Shown here: in pieces, positions 22,919 through 30,112 of the stretch
Position numbering within the stretch: the first letter of the stretch is position 1
Layout: each line of letters opens with the position of its first letter
From: Deltaproteobacteria bacterium
GTDB taxonomy: Bacteria; Desulfobacterota; RBG-13-43-22
Assembly (NCBI GenBank): GCA_016219225.1
Contig: JACRBX010000282.1
Coordinates: 1 to 32,443, forward strand
Length of the DNA: 32,443 nucleotides
Reading direction: 5' to 3'
Program-made: the position numbers and the translations under genes
The notes under the pieces: model-generated
What the model saw: the letters and a program-made list of their open reading frames with translations, nothing else
Told to the model about the DNA's origin: nothing
The model's database searches: none

Positions 22919-23893
22919 TTGAATCCAACTTCTTTCACGGTCACCCATTCGCCCTATCCCCGTCTCATCTTTATGGGCACTCCTGACTTTGCCCTGCCCT
23001 CTTTAAAAGCCCTGATGGAATCCGGTGAAGAAGTGGTCTCCGTTTATACCCAGCCGGACCGGCCCAAAGGGCGGGGCCGGAAGCTCGCCCCCTCACCGGT
23101 GAAAGAGGCGGCCTTAGCCTTCCAATTGCCGGTCTTTCAACCTGTCTCCTTTAAGGAGTCCCCGGCCGTCGATCAGTTGGCCGAACAAAAACCGGATCTC
23201 CTGATCGTGGTCGCCTACGGTCTGATCCTTCCGCAAAAGGTCCTCGACATTCCCACCTGGGGAGCGGTCAATGTCCATGCCTCTCTCCTTCCCAGGTATC
23301 GGGGGGCGGCCCCCATTCAGAGGGCTATAATTTCCGGGGAAAAGGAAACCGGCGTAACGACCATGCGTCTGGATGCCGGAATGGATACCGGGGATATCCT
23401 GCTTAGGGAATCGGAGCCTGTTCTGGAGACCGACACGGCCCAGAGCTTACACGACCGTTTATCGGTTTTGGGAGGACGTCTGCTTCTTCAAACCCTGGAG
23501 CGCCTGCGCCAAGGCACTCTCCTTCCCCGACCCCAGGACCCTTCATTAGTCAGTTACGCCCCGCCCTTAAAAAAAACCGAGGGCGAGATCCGCTGGGATT
23601 TATCGGCCGCAGAGATCGACCGCTTAATACGAGGTCTGTCTCCCTGGCCGGGGGCTTTCACTTTTTTCCAGGGAACACGTCTCCTCATCCACCGGGCCGG
23701 GCCTGATTATGCGGAAATCACCGGGGCTCCCGGGACGGTTAATTCTTTGGAAAAGGGTGGAATACGGATCCAGACCGGCCAAGGCATACTGACCATTTTC
23801 GAAGCCCAGTTGGAAGGACATCGACGTATGTCCTCCGAAGAATTGCTCCGGGGTGTTTCGCTTAAGATCGGCGATCGCTTGGGACGCCCATGA
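22919..23893 (+). CDS. fmt: methionyl-tRNA formyltransferase
   Basis: 324 residues. Formylates initiator Met-tRNA with 10-formyl-tetrahydrofolate. The formyltransferase core has FMGTPDFALPSL (18-29), the catalytic N118-V-H120 followed by ASLLPRYRGAAPIQ, and MDTGDILL (155-162) with the third catalytic Asp. The C-terminal domain binds tRNA. No ATG exists before the core: the frame starts at a TTG (22919) giving an 18-residue lead, or another non-ATG codon is used; the only internal ATG lies inside the first conserved strand and cannot be the start. No clear ribosome site is visible. Confidence 0.94.
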   Translation: MNPTSFTVTHSPYPRLIFMGTPDFALPSLKALMESGEEVVSVYTQPDRPKGRGRKLAPSPVKEAALAFQLPVFQPVSFKESPAVDQLAEQKPDLLIVVAYGLILPQKVLDIPTWGAVNVHASLLPRYRGAAPIQRAIISGEKETGVTTMRLDAGMDTGDILLRESEPVLETDTAQSLHDRLSVLGGRLLLQTLERLRQGTLLPRPQDPSLVSYAPPLKKTEGEIRWDLSAAEIDRLIRGLSPWPGAFTFFQGTRLLIHRAGPDYAEITGAPGTVNSLEKGGIRIQTGQGILTIFEAQLEGHRRMSSEELLRGVSLKIGDRLGRP

Positions 23894-23922
23894 CTAACAG
23901 GATGCGGAAAAACCATTTTTTT

Positions 23923-24049
23923 GCAGGTTGCTCAAAAAGGTCCAGATACAAGGCGCCCGATACCCTGAGGAATGAGGCGTACACAAAAGTACGCCGCAAT
24001 GACGAAGGGTGAGGGGAACGCAGTAGATGGGCCTTTTTCAGCAACCTGC
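23923..24049. repeat. 127-bp inverted-repeat element overlapping the rsmB start
   Basis: The ends GCAGGTTGCTCAAAAAGG (23923-23940) and CCTTTTTCAGCAACCTGC (24032-24049) are inverted repeats with one mismatch. In the centre a smaller hairpin GGCGTAC-acaaaa-GTACGCC is present around 23973-23994. Elements with AGGTTGCTGAAAAA ends and a GGCGTAC core are dispersed repeats I know from Desulfobacterota genomes. The rsmB start codon used here (24027) lies inside the element. Confidence 0.8.
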
Positions 24050-25397
24050 TAATGCAAGGGCCATGGCCCTTCACGTCTTACTAACCTGGCAGCGCACCGG
24101 GACCTACCCGGACCAGCTTTTAAGGGACGTTTTGGAAAAAAATCCCCAAGGCAAACCTGCGGACCGGGCATTGGTGTACACCCTGGTTTATGGGGTCCTG
24201 CGCTGGCAGGGGAAACTGGATTGGGTTCTTCAACAATTTTCTCAGAGGCCTTTAGAAAAGCTTTCCGTAAAAACCCTCTTTATCTTAAGGCTGGGGGCCT
24301 TTCAACTCCTTTTCCTTTCCCGAATACCGGTTTCTGCGGCCGTCAACGAATCGGTGAGGCTGGCCAAATCCGGCCGAACCCCTTGGGCCGCCGGCTTCAT
24401 CAATGCCGTTTTGCGTTCCCTGGATCGGGGGAAAGAGGGCCTCTCCTTCCCTTTAAAAGAAGACCCTCTTGCCTATTTGGCGGTAAACCATTCCCACCCG
24501 ACCTGGCTGGTGGAGCGATGGCTTGAGTCCTGGGGTTTTGAAAAGACCGAGGCCTTGTGCCAGTATAACAATCAGATCCCGCCTCTAACCTTGCGGGTCA
24601 ATACCCTGAAAACCAATCGGCAGCAACTTATCGAAAGGCTCCAAACCGCGGTCCAACGGGCAGTCCCGGCCACCTTTTCTCCTGTGGGAATTCGGGTGGA
24701 AGAACCGGAGCGATCTTTGGTTCAAGACAAATTGTATCAACAAGGTTTATTCCAAATCCAGGACGAGGCCTCCCAAATGATCGCTCCGATCCTTGATCCG
24801 CAGCCCGGCGAGAGGATCTTAGACCTCTGTGCCGGAGCCGGGGGAAAAGCCGGACATCTGGCCCAATTGATGAAAAATCAGGGAAAGATAACGGCGGTCG
24901 ATCTTCATCCGAAAAAAATAAAGGACTTGCAGGGAAACGCCAGGAGACTGGGGATCACCATCATTGAGGGGCAGGTGGGTGATGCCTTGAAGGAGACCCT
25001 CTTCCCCAAAAAAATAGACCTTTTTGACCGGATCTTGATCGATGCCCCCTGTTCCGGCTGGGGGGTCATCAGCCGGAATCCGGACCTCAAGTGGCGACTC
25101 AAGCCGGAAGACAGCCCCCGGTTGTCCCGGATGCAAAACAAGTTCTTGCAAAATGCCGCCGGATGGCTAAAATCAGGGGGAGTTTTAGTCTACGTGACCT
25201 GTACCCTGAGCCGGGATGAAAATCAGGGGGTCATTGAAAAGTTTATTGACCAACACCCGGAATTTGTGGTGGATGATGCTTCGCCTTTCCTGCCGGAACC
25301 GGGCCGGATACTGGTCAACGATGACCGCTTCTATCAGACCTGGCCCCCGGTCCATGGGATGGACGGCTTCTTCGCCGCCAGGTTGAGAAAGAAATGA
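24027..25397 (+). CDS. rsmB: 16S rRNA (cytosine-967-C5)-methyltransferase RsmB
   Basis: 456 residues. An N-terminal NusB-like RNA-binding domain (about 8-135, ARAMALHVLLTW to AGFINAVLR) precedes the Rossmann methyltransferase domain. SAM motif DLCAGAGGK is at 266-274, the motif IV Cys342 in DAPCSGWG and the catalytic Cys392 in VTCTLSRDEN. Both cysteines of m5C methyltransferases are present. The frame starts at ATG 24027 inside a palindromic repeat, with GAGGGG 10 nt before it; the next in-frame ATG (24063) would clip the NusB helix. Thus residues 1-8 (MGLFQQPA) are encoded by the repeat. Confidence 0.94.
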   Translation: MGLFQQPANARAMALHVLLTWQRTGTYPDQLLRDVLEKNPQGKPADRALVYTLVYGVLRWQGKLDWVLQQFSQRPLEKLSVKTLFILRLGAFQLLFLSRIPVSAAVNESVRLAKSGRTPWAAGFINAVLRSLDRGKEGLSFPLKEDPLAYLAVNHSHPTWLVERWLESWGFEKTEALCQYNNQIPPLTLRVNTLKTNRQQLIERLQTAVQRAVPATFSPVGIRVEEPERSLVQDKLYQQGLFQIQDEASQMIAPILDPQPGERILDLCAGAGGKAGHLAQLMKNQGKITAVDLHPKKIKDLQGNARRLGITIIEGQVGDALKETLFPKKIDLFDRILIDAPCSGWGVISRNPDLKWRLKPEDSPRLSRMQNKFLQNAAGWLKSGGVLVYVTCTLSRDENQGVIEKFIDQHPEFVVDDASPFLPEPGRILVNDDRFYQTWPPVHGMDGFFAARLRKK

Positions 25398-25464
25398 CGG
25401 GTTGGATTCTGAATAATCGGGAAGATTGTATCTGTTTAGCTTTTGAAATTTAAAATCTTTTTTA

Positions 25465-25618
25465 GACAGGATTTACTGGATTACCTGGATTTTGCGCCTT
25501 TCCGGAAGAAAGGCACAAACCAAATGTCCTGCGGACAGAAGTCTTAGTCTCCGCTGGACGCGGATCGAGGTTGCTCAAGGTCCCCCGGAGCCTGAGCAAA
25601 ATACATGTAAATCCTGTC
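25465..25618. repeat. inverted GACAGGATTTAC repeat in the rsmB-rpe gap
   Basis: GACAGGATTTAC (25465-25476) recurs as its exact reverse complement GTAAATCCTGTC (25607-25618), about 130 bp apart. Each arm is extended by degenerate copies of the same word (ACTGGATTACCTGGATTT on the left, AATCCTGTCAG on the right). Inside, TTGCTCAAGG faces CCTGAGCAA. AGGATTTAC-type inverted repeats are widespread in environmental genomes. Confidence 0.7.
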
Positions 25619-25652
25619 AATCCTGTCAGACAATTTTTTTTGCGAGGTGATT

Positions 25653-26312
25653 ATGAAATACATTGCGCCATCAATACTATCATCGGATTTCGGCCGGCTG
25701 AAAGAGGAGGTCCAGGCCGTTGAAGCGGCCGGGGCCGATTATATCCATATCGATGTCATGGACGGCCATTTTGTGCCCAATATTACCATCGGCCCGGTGG
25801 TGGTAGAGGCCGTGCGTAAGATAACCAAACTTCCGTTGGATGTCCATCTGATGATTGAAAACCCGGATAGCTATATTCCGGACTTTGCCAAGGCCGGGGC
25901 GGATATCCTCTCCGTTCACTTCGAGGTTTGCCCCCACCTCCATCGCACAGTCTCCCTGATCCGGGAACATTCGGTTAAACCGGCGGTGGTTTTAAATCCT
26001 TCCACCCCGGTGGCCTTCCTGGATGATATTCTGGGGGACTTGGACTGGGTCTTGATCATGAGTGTCAATCCCGGATTCGGGGGGCAGAAATTTATTCCGG
26101 GTGCGGTGAACAAGATTATAAGTCTTAAAGAGATGATTGACCAGCGGGGGTTGGAGGTCGAAATCGAAGTCGACGGCGGAATCACCCCGAACAACGTGGC
26201 CCAGGTCTGCCAAGCCGGTGCCGATATCATCGTGGCCGGTTCGGCCATCTATCACACGCCGGATTACAAGAAAACCATCGATTTGTTTAGAAAAGAGATG
26301 GAGGGGTGCTGA
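25653..26312 (+). CDS. rpe: ribulose-phosphate 3-epimerase
   Basis: 219 residues from the ATG at 25653; the near-perfect extended Shine-Dalgarno GAGGTGAT (25644-25651) lies directly before it. The enzyme interconverts ribulose-5-phosphate and xylulose-5-phosphate. Metal and catalytic motifs of the TIM barrel are complete: SILSSDF (7-13), H32-I-D34-VMDGHFVPN, VHLMIENP (64-71), [12 protein letters not shown] (136-147) and EVDGGI (172-177). The 3' part from codon 125 has a second diverged copy 1049 bp downstream, suggesting that this locus has been an integration or recombination target. Confidence 0.96.
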   Translation: MKYIAPSILSSDFGRLKEEVQAVEAAGADYIHIDVMDGHFVPNITIGPVVVEAVRKITKLPLDVHLMIENPDSYIPDFAKAGADILSVHFEVCPHLHRTVSLIREHSVKPAVVLNPSTPVAFLDDILGDLDWVLIMSVNPGFGGQKFIPGAVNKIISLKEMIDQRGLEVEIEVDGGITPNNVAQVCQAGADIIVAGSAIYHTPDYKKTIDLFRKEMEGC

Positions 26313-26383
26313 AGAATTGATCTGATAGTTGATCAAATTATTAAACATCCAGGTGAGATTTTCCAATTTTACTGGAGCATAAA

Positions 26384-26644
26384 ATGCCCGAAATAAGTCG
26401 ATTTTATGGTATTATTATAGCTATGTTTTTCGATGACCATAATCCGCCCCATTTTCATGCTCGTTATGGTGGGGAAAAGATAGCAATAGAAATAGATTCT
26501 TTCCGTGTTTTGGAAGGAGGAATTCCTCCACGTGCTTTGGGTCTCGTGATTGAATGGGCCTCTCAGCACAAAAAAGAACTCCTGGATAATTGGGAATTGG
26601 CGAAAAACAATCATGTTCCCGCAAAGATTGAGCCATTGAAATAA
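26384..26644 (+). CDS. DUF4160 domain protein
   Basis: 86 residues. The N-terminal signature MPEISRFYGIIIAMFFDDHN followed by PPHFHARYGG is the hallmark of DUF4160 (conserved PPHxHAxYG). The paired histidines H26 and H28-type residues suggest a metal or nucleic-acid site. Biochemistry is unknown; members are usually next to a DUF2442 gene, and the pair has been regarded as toxin-antitoxin-like. The next gene begins 12 bp later, after an AAGGAGG site. Codon use is AT-richer than in rpe, consistent with transfer. Confidence 0.85.
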   Translation: MPEISRFYGIIIAMFFDDHNPPHFHARYGGEKIAIEIDSFRVLEGGIPPRALGLVIEWASQHKKELLDNWELAKNNHVPAKIEPLK

Positions 26645-26656
26645 GGAGGTAACGAT

Positions 26657-26968
26657 ATGCTTAAAGACGTAATCTCGGCCAGTTATAAGGACGGATATAA
26701 AATTGAAGTGACATTCGAGGATGGTGCTTCGGGAATTGTTGATTTTTCAAAATATTTGTCAAAAGGTGGTGTATTCGAAAAATTCAAGGATATTGAATTT
26801 TTCGAAAATTTCAAAATTAACGACGAGCTTGGAGTGCTTACATGGGGAGATGAAATAGATATTGCGCCAGAAACACTTTATGCTGAAGCAACGGGTTCTC
26901 CTTTACCCAACTGGACGGATCTCCGGGAAGTTCCTTCGACGAGCATGTCGCTTCAGCCGGCCTCGTAA
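26657..26968 (+). CDS. DUF2442 domain protein
   Basis: 103 residues. The pattern VTFEDGASGIVDFSKYL, GGVFEKFKDIEFFENFKIN and LGVLTWGDEIDIAPETLYAEA is the full DUF2442 fold (a small beta-rich protein). Function unproven; it is the usual partner of DUF4160. AAGGAGG at 26644-26650 lies 6 nt before the ATG. The tail after residue ~88 (DLREVPSTSMSLQPAS) is not conserved and may come from the junction. The pair lies between the intact rpe and a truncated rpe copy. Confidence 0.85.
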   Translation: MLKDVISASYKDGYKIEVTFEDGASGIVDFSKYLSKGGVFEKFKDIEFFENFKINDELGVLTWGDEIDIAPETLYAEATGSPLPNWTDLREVPSTSMSLQPAS

Positions 26969-27073
26969 ACTCAACGGCTGATCTCTGCGTTCGCCTTTCG
27001 TAGGTTATAGAAGGAACGAATGAATTTTAAAAGCATGGATAAAGAAATTCCCTGCTGATTAGAGAGAGGATAA

Positions 27074-27361
27074 GATATTCTGGGGGACGTTGACTGGGTC
27101 CTGATCATGAGCGTCAACCCCGGATTCGGGGGACAGAAATTTATTCCGGGTGCGGTGAACAAGATTATTAGCCATAAAGAGATGATCGAACAACGGGGGT
27201 TGGAGGTCGAAATCGAAGTCGACGGCGGAATCACCCCGAACAACGTGGCCCAGGTCTGCCAAGCCGGAGCCGATATCATCGTGGCCGGTTCGGCCATCTA
27301 CCACACCCCGGATTATAAGAAAACCATTGAGTCGTTTAGAAAAGAGATGGAGGGGTGCTGA
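27074..27361 (+). pseudogene. rpe: truncated second copy of the rpe 3' end
   Basis: These 288 bp align without gaps to the last 288 bp of rpe (26025-26312), starting at codon 125 (GAT ATT CTG) and ending at the same TGA. I count 19 base differences affecting 18 codons; 13 of those codon changes are silent and 5 change the residue (such as L130V, L158H, D162E). It lacks the N-terminal 124 residues and so cannot be an active epimerase. The excess of silent changes means the copy diverged while under selection, in another lineage, rather than by decay in place. Confidence 0.9.
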
Positions 27362-27424
27362 AGGGATTAAGCCGGCGGCGATCAAAGTTTTATACATCTC
27401 GTTCAACCTGATTGGTGGTCGTCT

Positions 27425-27459
27425 TATCTTTGGAGAAGGTAAAATTTATGCTCAACCTG
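27425..27459 (+). repeat. left copy of a direct repeat flanking the ATPase-nuclease/methyltransferase cassette
   Basis: TATCTTTGGAGAAG followed by an AT-rich spacer and TCAACCTG occurs here and again at 31396-31428. The core folds as CTT-TGGAG-AAG with extra flanking pairs (TTATCTT/AAGGTAA). In this copy GGAGAAGG acts as ribosome site for the ATG at 27448. TCAACCTG also occurs at 27403-27410. Confidence 0.65.
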
Positions 27460-27579
27460 GTACGTTGGCTCGACAACGAATTAAGTGACCTGTGTCATGT
27501 CCAGGCCAACGCCTCGGCACCGTCGTCACACTATCCCAAATTAGCAAAGGGTCCGAAGAATAATGAATCCATTAAATAG
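27448..27579 (+). CDS. 43-residue small ORF overlapping the start of the GHKL gene
   Basis: ATG at 27448 has GGAGAAGG (27432-27439) 8 nt upstream, a better ribosome site than that of the following large gene. It encodes 43 residues beginning MLNLVRWLDNELSDL and stops at TAG 27577-27579, 17 bp inside the large gene in another frame. The first 15 residues could form an amphipathic helix. It could be a coupling leader or a small antitoxin-like or regulatory peptide; no family is recognised. Confidence 0.4.
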   Translation: MLNLVRWLDNELSDLCHVQANASAPSSHYPKLAKGPKNNESIK

Positions 27580-30112
27580 AGATTTGTTCGAGATTGCTGG
27601 GAGCACAACTGACCAGATTGATGTCAAGATCAGTCACCGGATAATTCAGTTATTCTCTGAAGGTCTATACTCCAGCCCCAACAAAGCTGTAGAAGAACTT
27701 GTCTCCAATTCGTTTGATGCTGGCGCACAGAACGTCCACATCATCCTTTCTCCAGACCTGCGTGAAGCAAACGCAACCATCGTCGTCATTGACGATGGAG
27801 AGGGAATGAATAATGAAGGCCTCAAGAAGCATTGGATCATTGGCGAAAGTACAAGACGTAGAGTATCTTCCAGGAGAAAACCCATTGGGAAATTCGGCAT
27901 TGGCAAGTTGTCCACATATGTATTGGCTTCGAAACTCACTCACATCAGTAAGTTCGGTAACATTTACTATGCCGCAACAATGGATTATACGAATCTTACT
28001 GGTAGCGCTGAAAATGCCTCTAAGGGAGTTTTCGACGAGCAGACGATCCAAATACCCTTAAGGATACTTACGAAACAACAAGCGCAGGATGCGGTGCGGC
28101 CATGGACAAATGGAACCAAGGAAGGATATAAAGCGTTTCGCCTATTTGGTAAAAATGCGCCTTCATCTTGGACTGTTGCCATTATGTCCGGTCTCAAGGA
28201 AATGGGAAAGAAGATAAGTATCGGTCGTCTCAATTGGGTCTTGCGAACTGCCATGCCACAGCGCGGCGACTTCCATCTCTTTCTTGATGGGGATCCAATC
28301 ACTCCTCCCGAAACAGATGAGCCCTTGGCGAAACTGGTAATAGGCAAAGACGTGATCCAAATGCCAAAGCCCTGTCCTGAAGGTCTCATTGCGCGAGAGG
28401 ACACAAGCCAGTCAGGTGATTCTGTTTATCGATATGGCGTTTATCATGATAGATTATTAGGGCGAATCACGGGTTACATCGAAATATTCAAGGATGAAAT
28501 TGATGCGGGAAAGCCGAAATTCGAACAGAGCCACGGTTTTTTCGTTTATGTACATGGAAGACAGGTTAATGTAGACGATTTGGGATTCGGTATAGAACGT
28601 AATCTGCTTCGACACGGCACCTTCTCAAAGTTCCGGATGGTTGTCCACATTGACAGTTTGGATGAGGCGCTAAGGTCCTCCCGTGAATCTTTCCAACAAG
28701 GCGACCTACACCAAGAGGCTCAGAACTTTCTCCGGGCCTGCTTCAATCTTGCTCGCAACAAACTCGTTGAATATGAGCGTTCGCAAACTCCTGCTGCCCT
28801 GATCTCTGCACGCATCTCATCTGCGCCGGGAAGCATGACTCGAAAGCCGTTATTGTCGCTCGCTCAAATGGTTGCGGAGAAGAGGGCTACTCCTTTCTAT
28901 CTACGTTTTCCGTCCGGACTCTCCGCTACGGCACAGACCGAGTTCTTAGAGGAGCTGAAACAAAAAGCTGAAGAAGCCGATGGCTTGCTTCGTAGCACGG
29001 AATTGAGCGTTTTAGATTCGAAAGAGGGTTTGGCGATCCTTGATGTTCAGCAAGGCAAGTTGCTCATCAATACTTCTCATCCTTTTGTAGCTGCGTTTCA
29101 GGAGTTTTTCACCGATTCCCGAAGAAATCTTCCTCTCGAGATGTTGGCAATGTCGGAAATTCTTATGGAGGCCCATTTGTATCATATGGGTTTAGACGAG
29201 TCGGTGATTCGTGATGCAATCGGTAGACGCGATGAATTGTTGAGACAGTTCGTTAGATCTTCCGCACGTCGAACAGCTGGAATGATCGCACTTGCCCTTA
29301 CCGATGCCCGAAACGATGATAATAAACTGGAAGAGGAAATGCGTGCCGCTTTTGAGGCGATGGGATTCGCCAATGTAATTCGCATTGGTGGAAGCGGCAA
29401 ACCTGATGGCACTGCTGAGGCTCATCTTGCAGCGGCGGAAGACGGTAGAGCTCAACGATACAAAGTGGGCCTTGAGGCGAAGAGCGGTCAGCCTGTTTCT
29501 GCTCATCGCTTAAATGTGTCAGGAATCGCGAGACACATGCAAGATTACAATTGCAACCACCACTTAGTGATCGGCAACGGCTTTGCTACCTCCACCGGTG
29601 AGGATTCCGCTTCAGTACGAGAGATCAAGGATCTCATGAAAAATTCTGGTAAAACTATAACGCTGATGCATATTGATGACTTGGCGCGGTTGATTAGGAT
29701 TGCATCGGCAAAACGTGTTGGAGGTCTCAGCCGTCTTCGTGATCTCTTTAGGAGATGCGTGACTCCAGAGGAGAGCAAGGTGTGGGTGGATAACCTTGCG
29801 GCTGAAACGCCTGCAAATTGGCCGTACATGGAGATTTTGGAAACCGTTTGGCATTTGGCTGAAGAGCAGCCTAATGAAGTGGTGGAGTATGCTGCTGTAA
29901 TCACAGAACTCCGACATCGTACACCACCTGTAAGAATGAACAAACCGGATCTAATTGAGTGCTGCAAAGCTATGCAGGTCATGGCACGCGGCGTTGTATT
30001 CGCTCGAGAAAATACGGTAGAAATCGACCGGCGCCCGGACTTAATCCTGGAGGATATCAGGGCCGCAGTTGGCGAGTACCCCGAAGAGGAAAGAAGAACA
30101 ATTCACATATGA
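27563..30112 (+). CDS. GHKL (MORC/Hsp90-like) ATPase fused to a PD-(D/E)XK nuclease
   Basis: 849 residues. The N-terminal Bergerat ATP-binding fold shows the N-box E45-x3-N49 (ELVSNSFDAGA), G1 box DDGEGM (77-82) and G2 box GKFGIGKLS (109-117), the combination seen in MORC, MutL and Hsp90 proteins rather than histidine kinases. A second transducer-like domain follows to about 420 (FVYVHGRQVN, ESFQQGDLHQ). Near 598-670 there is a restriction-endonuclease-like domain: P614-D615, then E638-A-K640, followed by a helix with ARHMQDY. About 200 helical residues follow. Its stop overlaps the methyltransferase start by ATGA. I infer an ATP-gated DNA nuclease protected against by the methyltransferase. 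No signal or membrane segment. Confidence 0.8.
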   Translation: MNPLNRDLFEIAGSTTDQIDVKISHRIIQLFSEGLYSSPNKAVEELVSNSFDAGAQNVHIILSPDLREANATIVVIDDGEGMNNEGLKKHWIIGESTRRRVSSRRKPIGKFGIGKLSTYVLASKLTHISKFGNIYYAATMDYTNLTGSAENASKGVFDEQTIQIPLRILTKQQAQDAVRPWTNGTKEGYKAFRLFGKNAPSSWTVAIMSGLKEMGKKISIGRLNWVLRTAMPQRGDFHLFLDGDPITPPETDEPLAKLVIGKDVIQMPKPCPEGLIAREDTSQSGDSVYRYGVYHDRLLGRITGYIEIFKDEIDAGKPKFEQSHGFFVYVHGRQVNVDDLGFGIERNLLRHGTFSKFRMVVHIDSLDEALRSSRESFQQGDLHQEAQNFLRACFNLARNKLVEYERSQTPAALISARISSAPGSMTRKPLLSLAQMVAEKRATPFYLRFPSGLSATAQTEFLEELKQKAEEADGLLRSTELSVLDSKEGLAILDVQQGKLLINTSHPFVAAFQEFFTDSRRNLPLEMLAMSEILMEAHLYHMGLDESVIRDAIGRRDELLRQFVRSSARRTAGMIALALTDARNDDNKLEEEMRAAFEAMGFANVIRIGGSGKPDGTAEAHLAAAEDGRAQRYKVGLEAKSGQPVSAHRLNVSGIARHMQDYNCNHHLVIGNGFATSTGEDSASVREIKDLMKNSGKTITLMHIDDLARLIRIASAKRVGGLSRLRDLFRRCVTPEESKVWVDNLAAETPANWPYMEILETVWHLAEEQPNEVVEYAAVITELRHRTPPVRMNKPDLIECCKAMQVMARGVVFARENTVEIDRRPDLILEDIRAAVGEYPEEERRTIHI

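Noticed and set aside
26971-27297. 108-codon minus-strand frame over the rpe remnant
   Set aside because: It is the antisense of conserved rpe sequence; a near-identical frame appears opposite the intact rpe, as expected for a shadow.
27362-27562. integron-like attC site suggested by repeated TCAACCTG and hairpins
   Set aside because: The core GTTRRRY/RYYYAAC sites with proper spacing are not present and no integrase is in the window.
29959-30108. longer start for the methyltransferase (455 residues)
   Set aside because: The extra 50 residues overlap the ATPase-nuclease gene in another frame, are Arg/Gly-rich and not protein-like; the ATGA overlap at 30109 fits much better.
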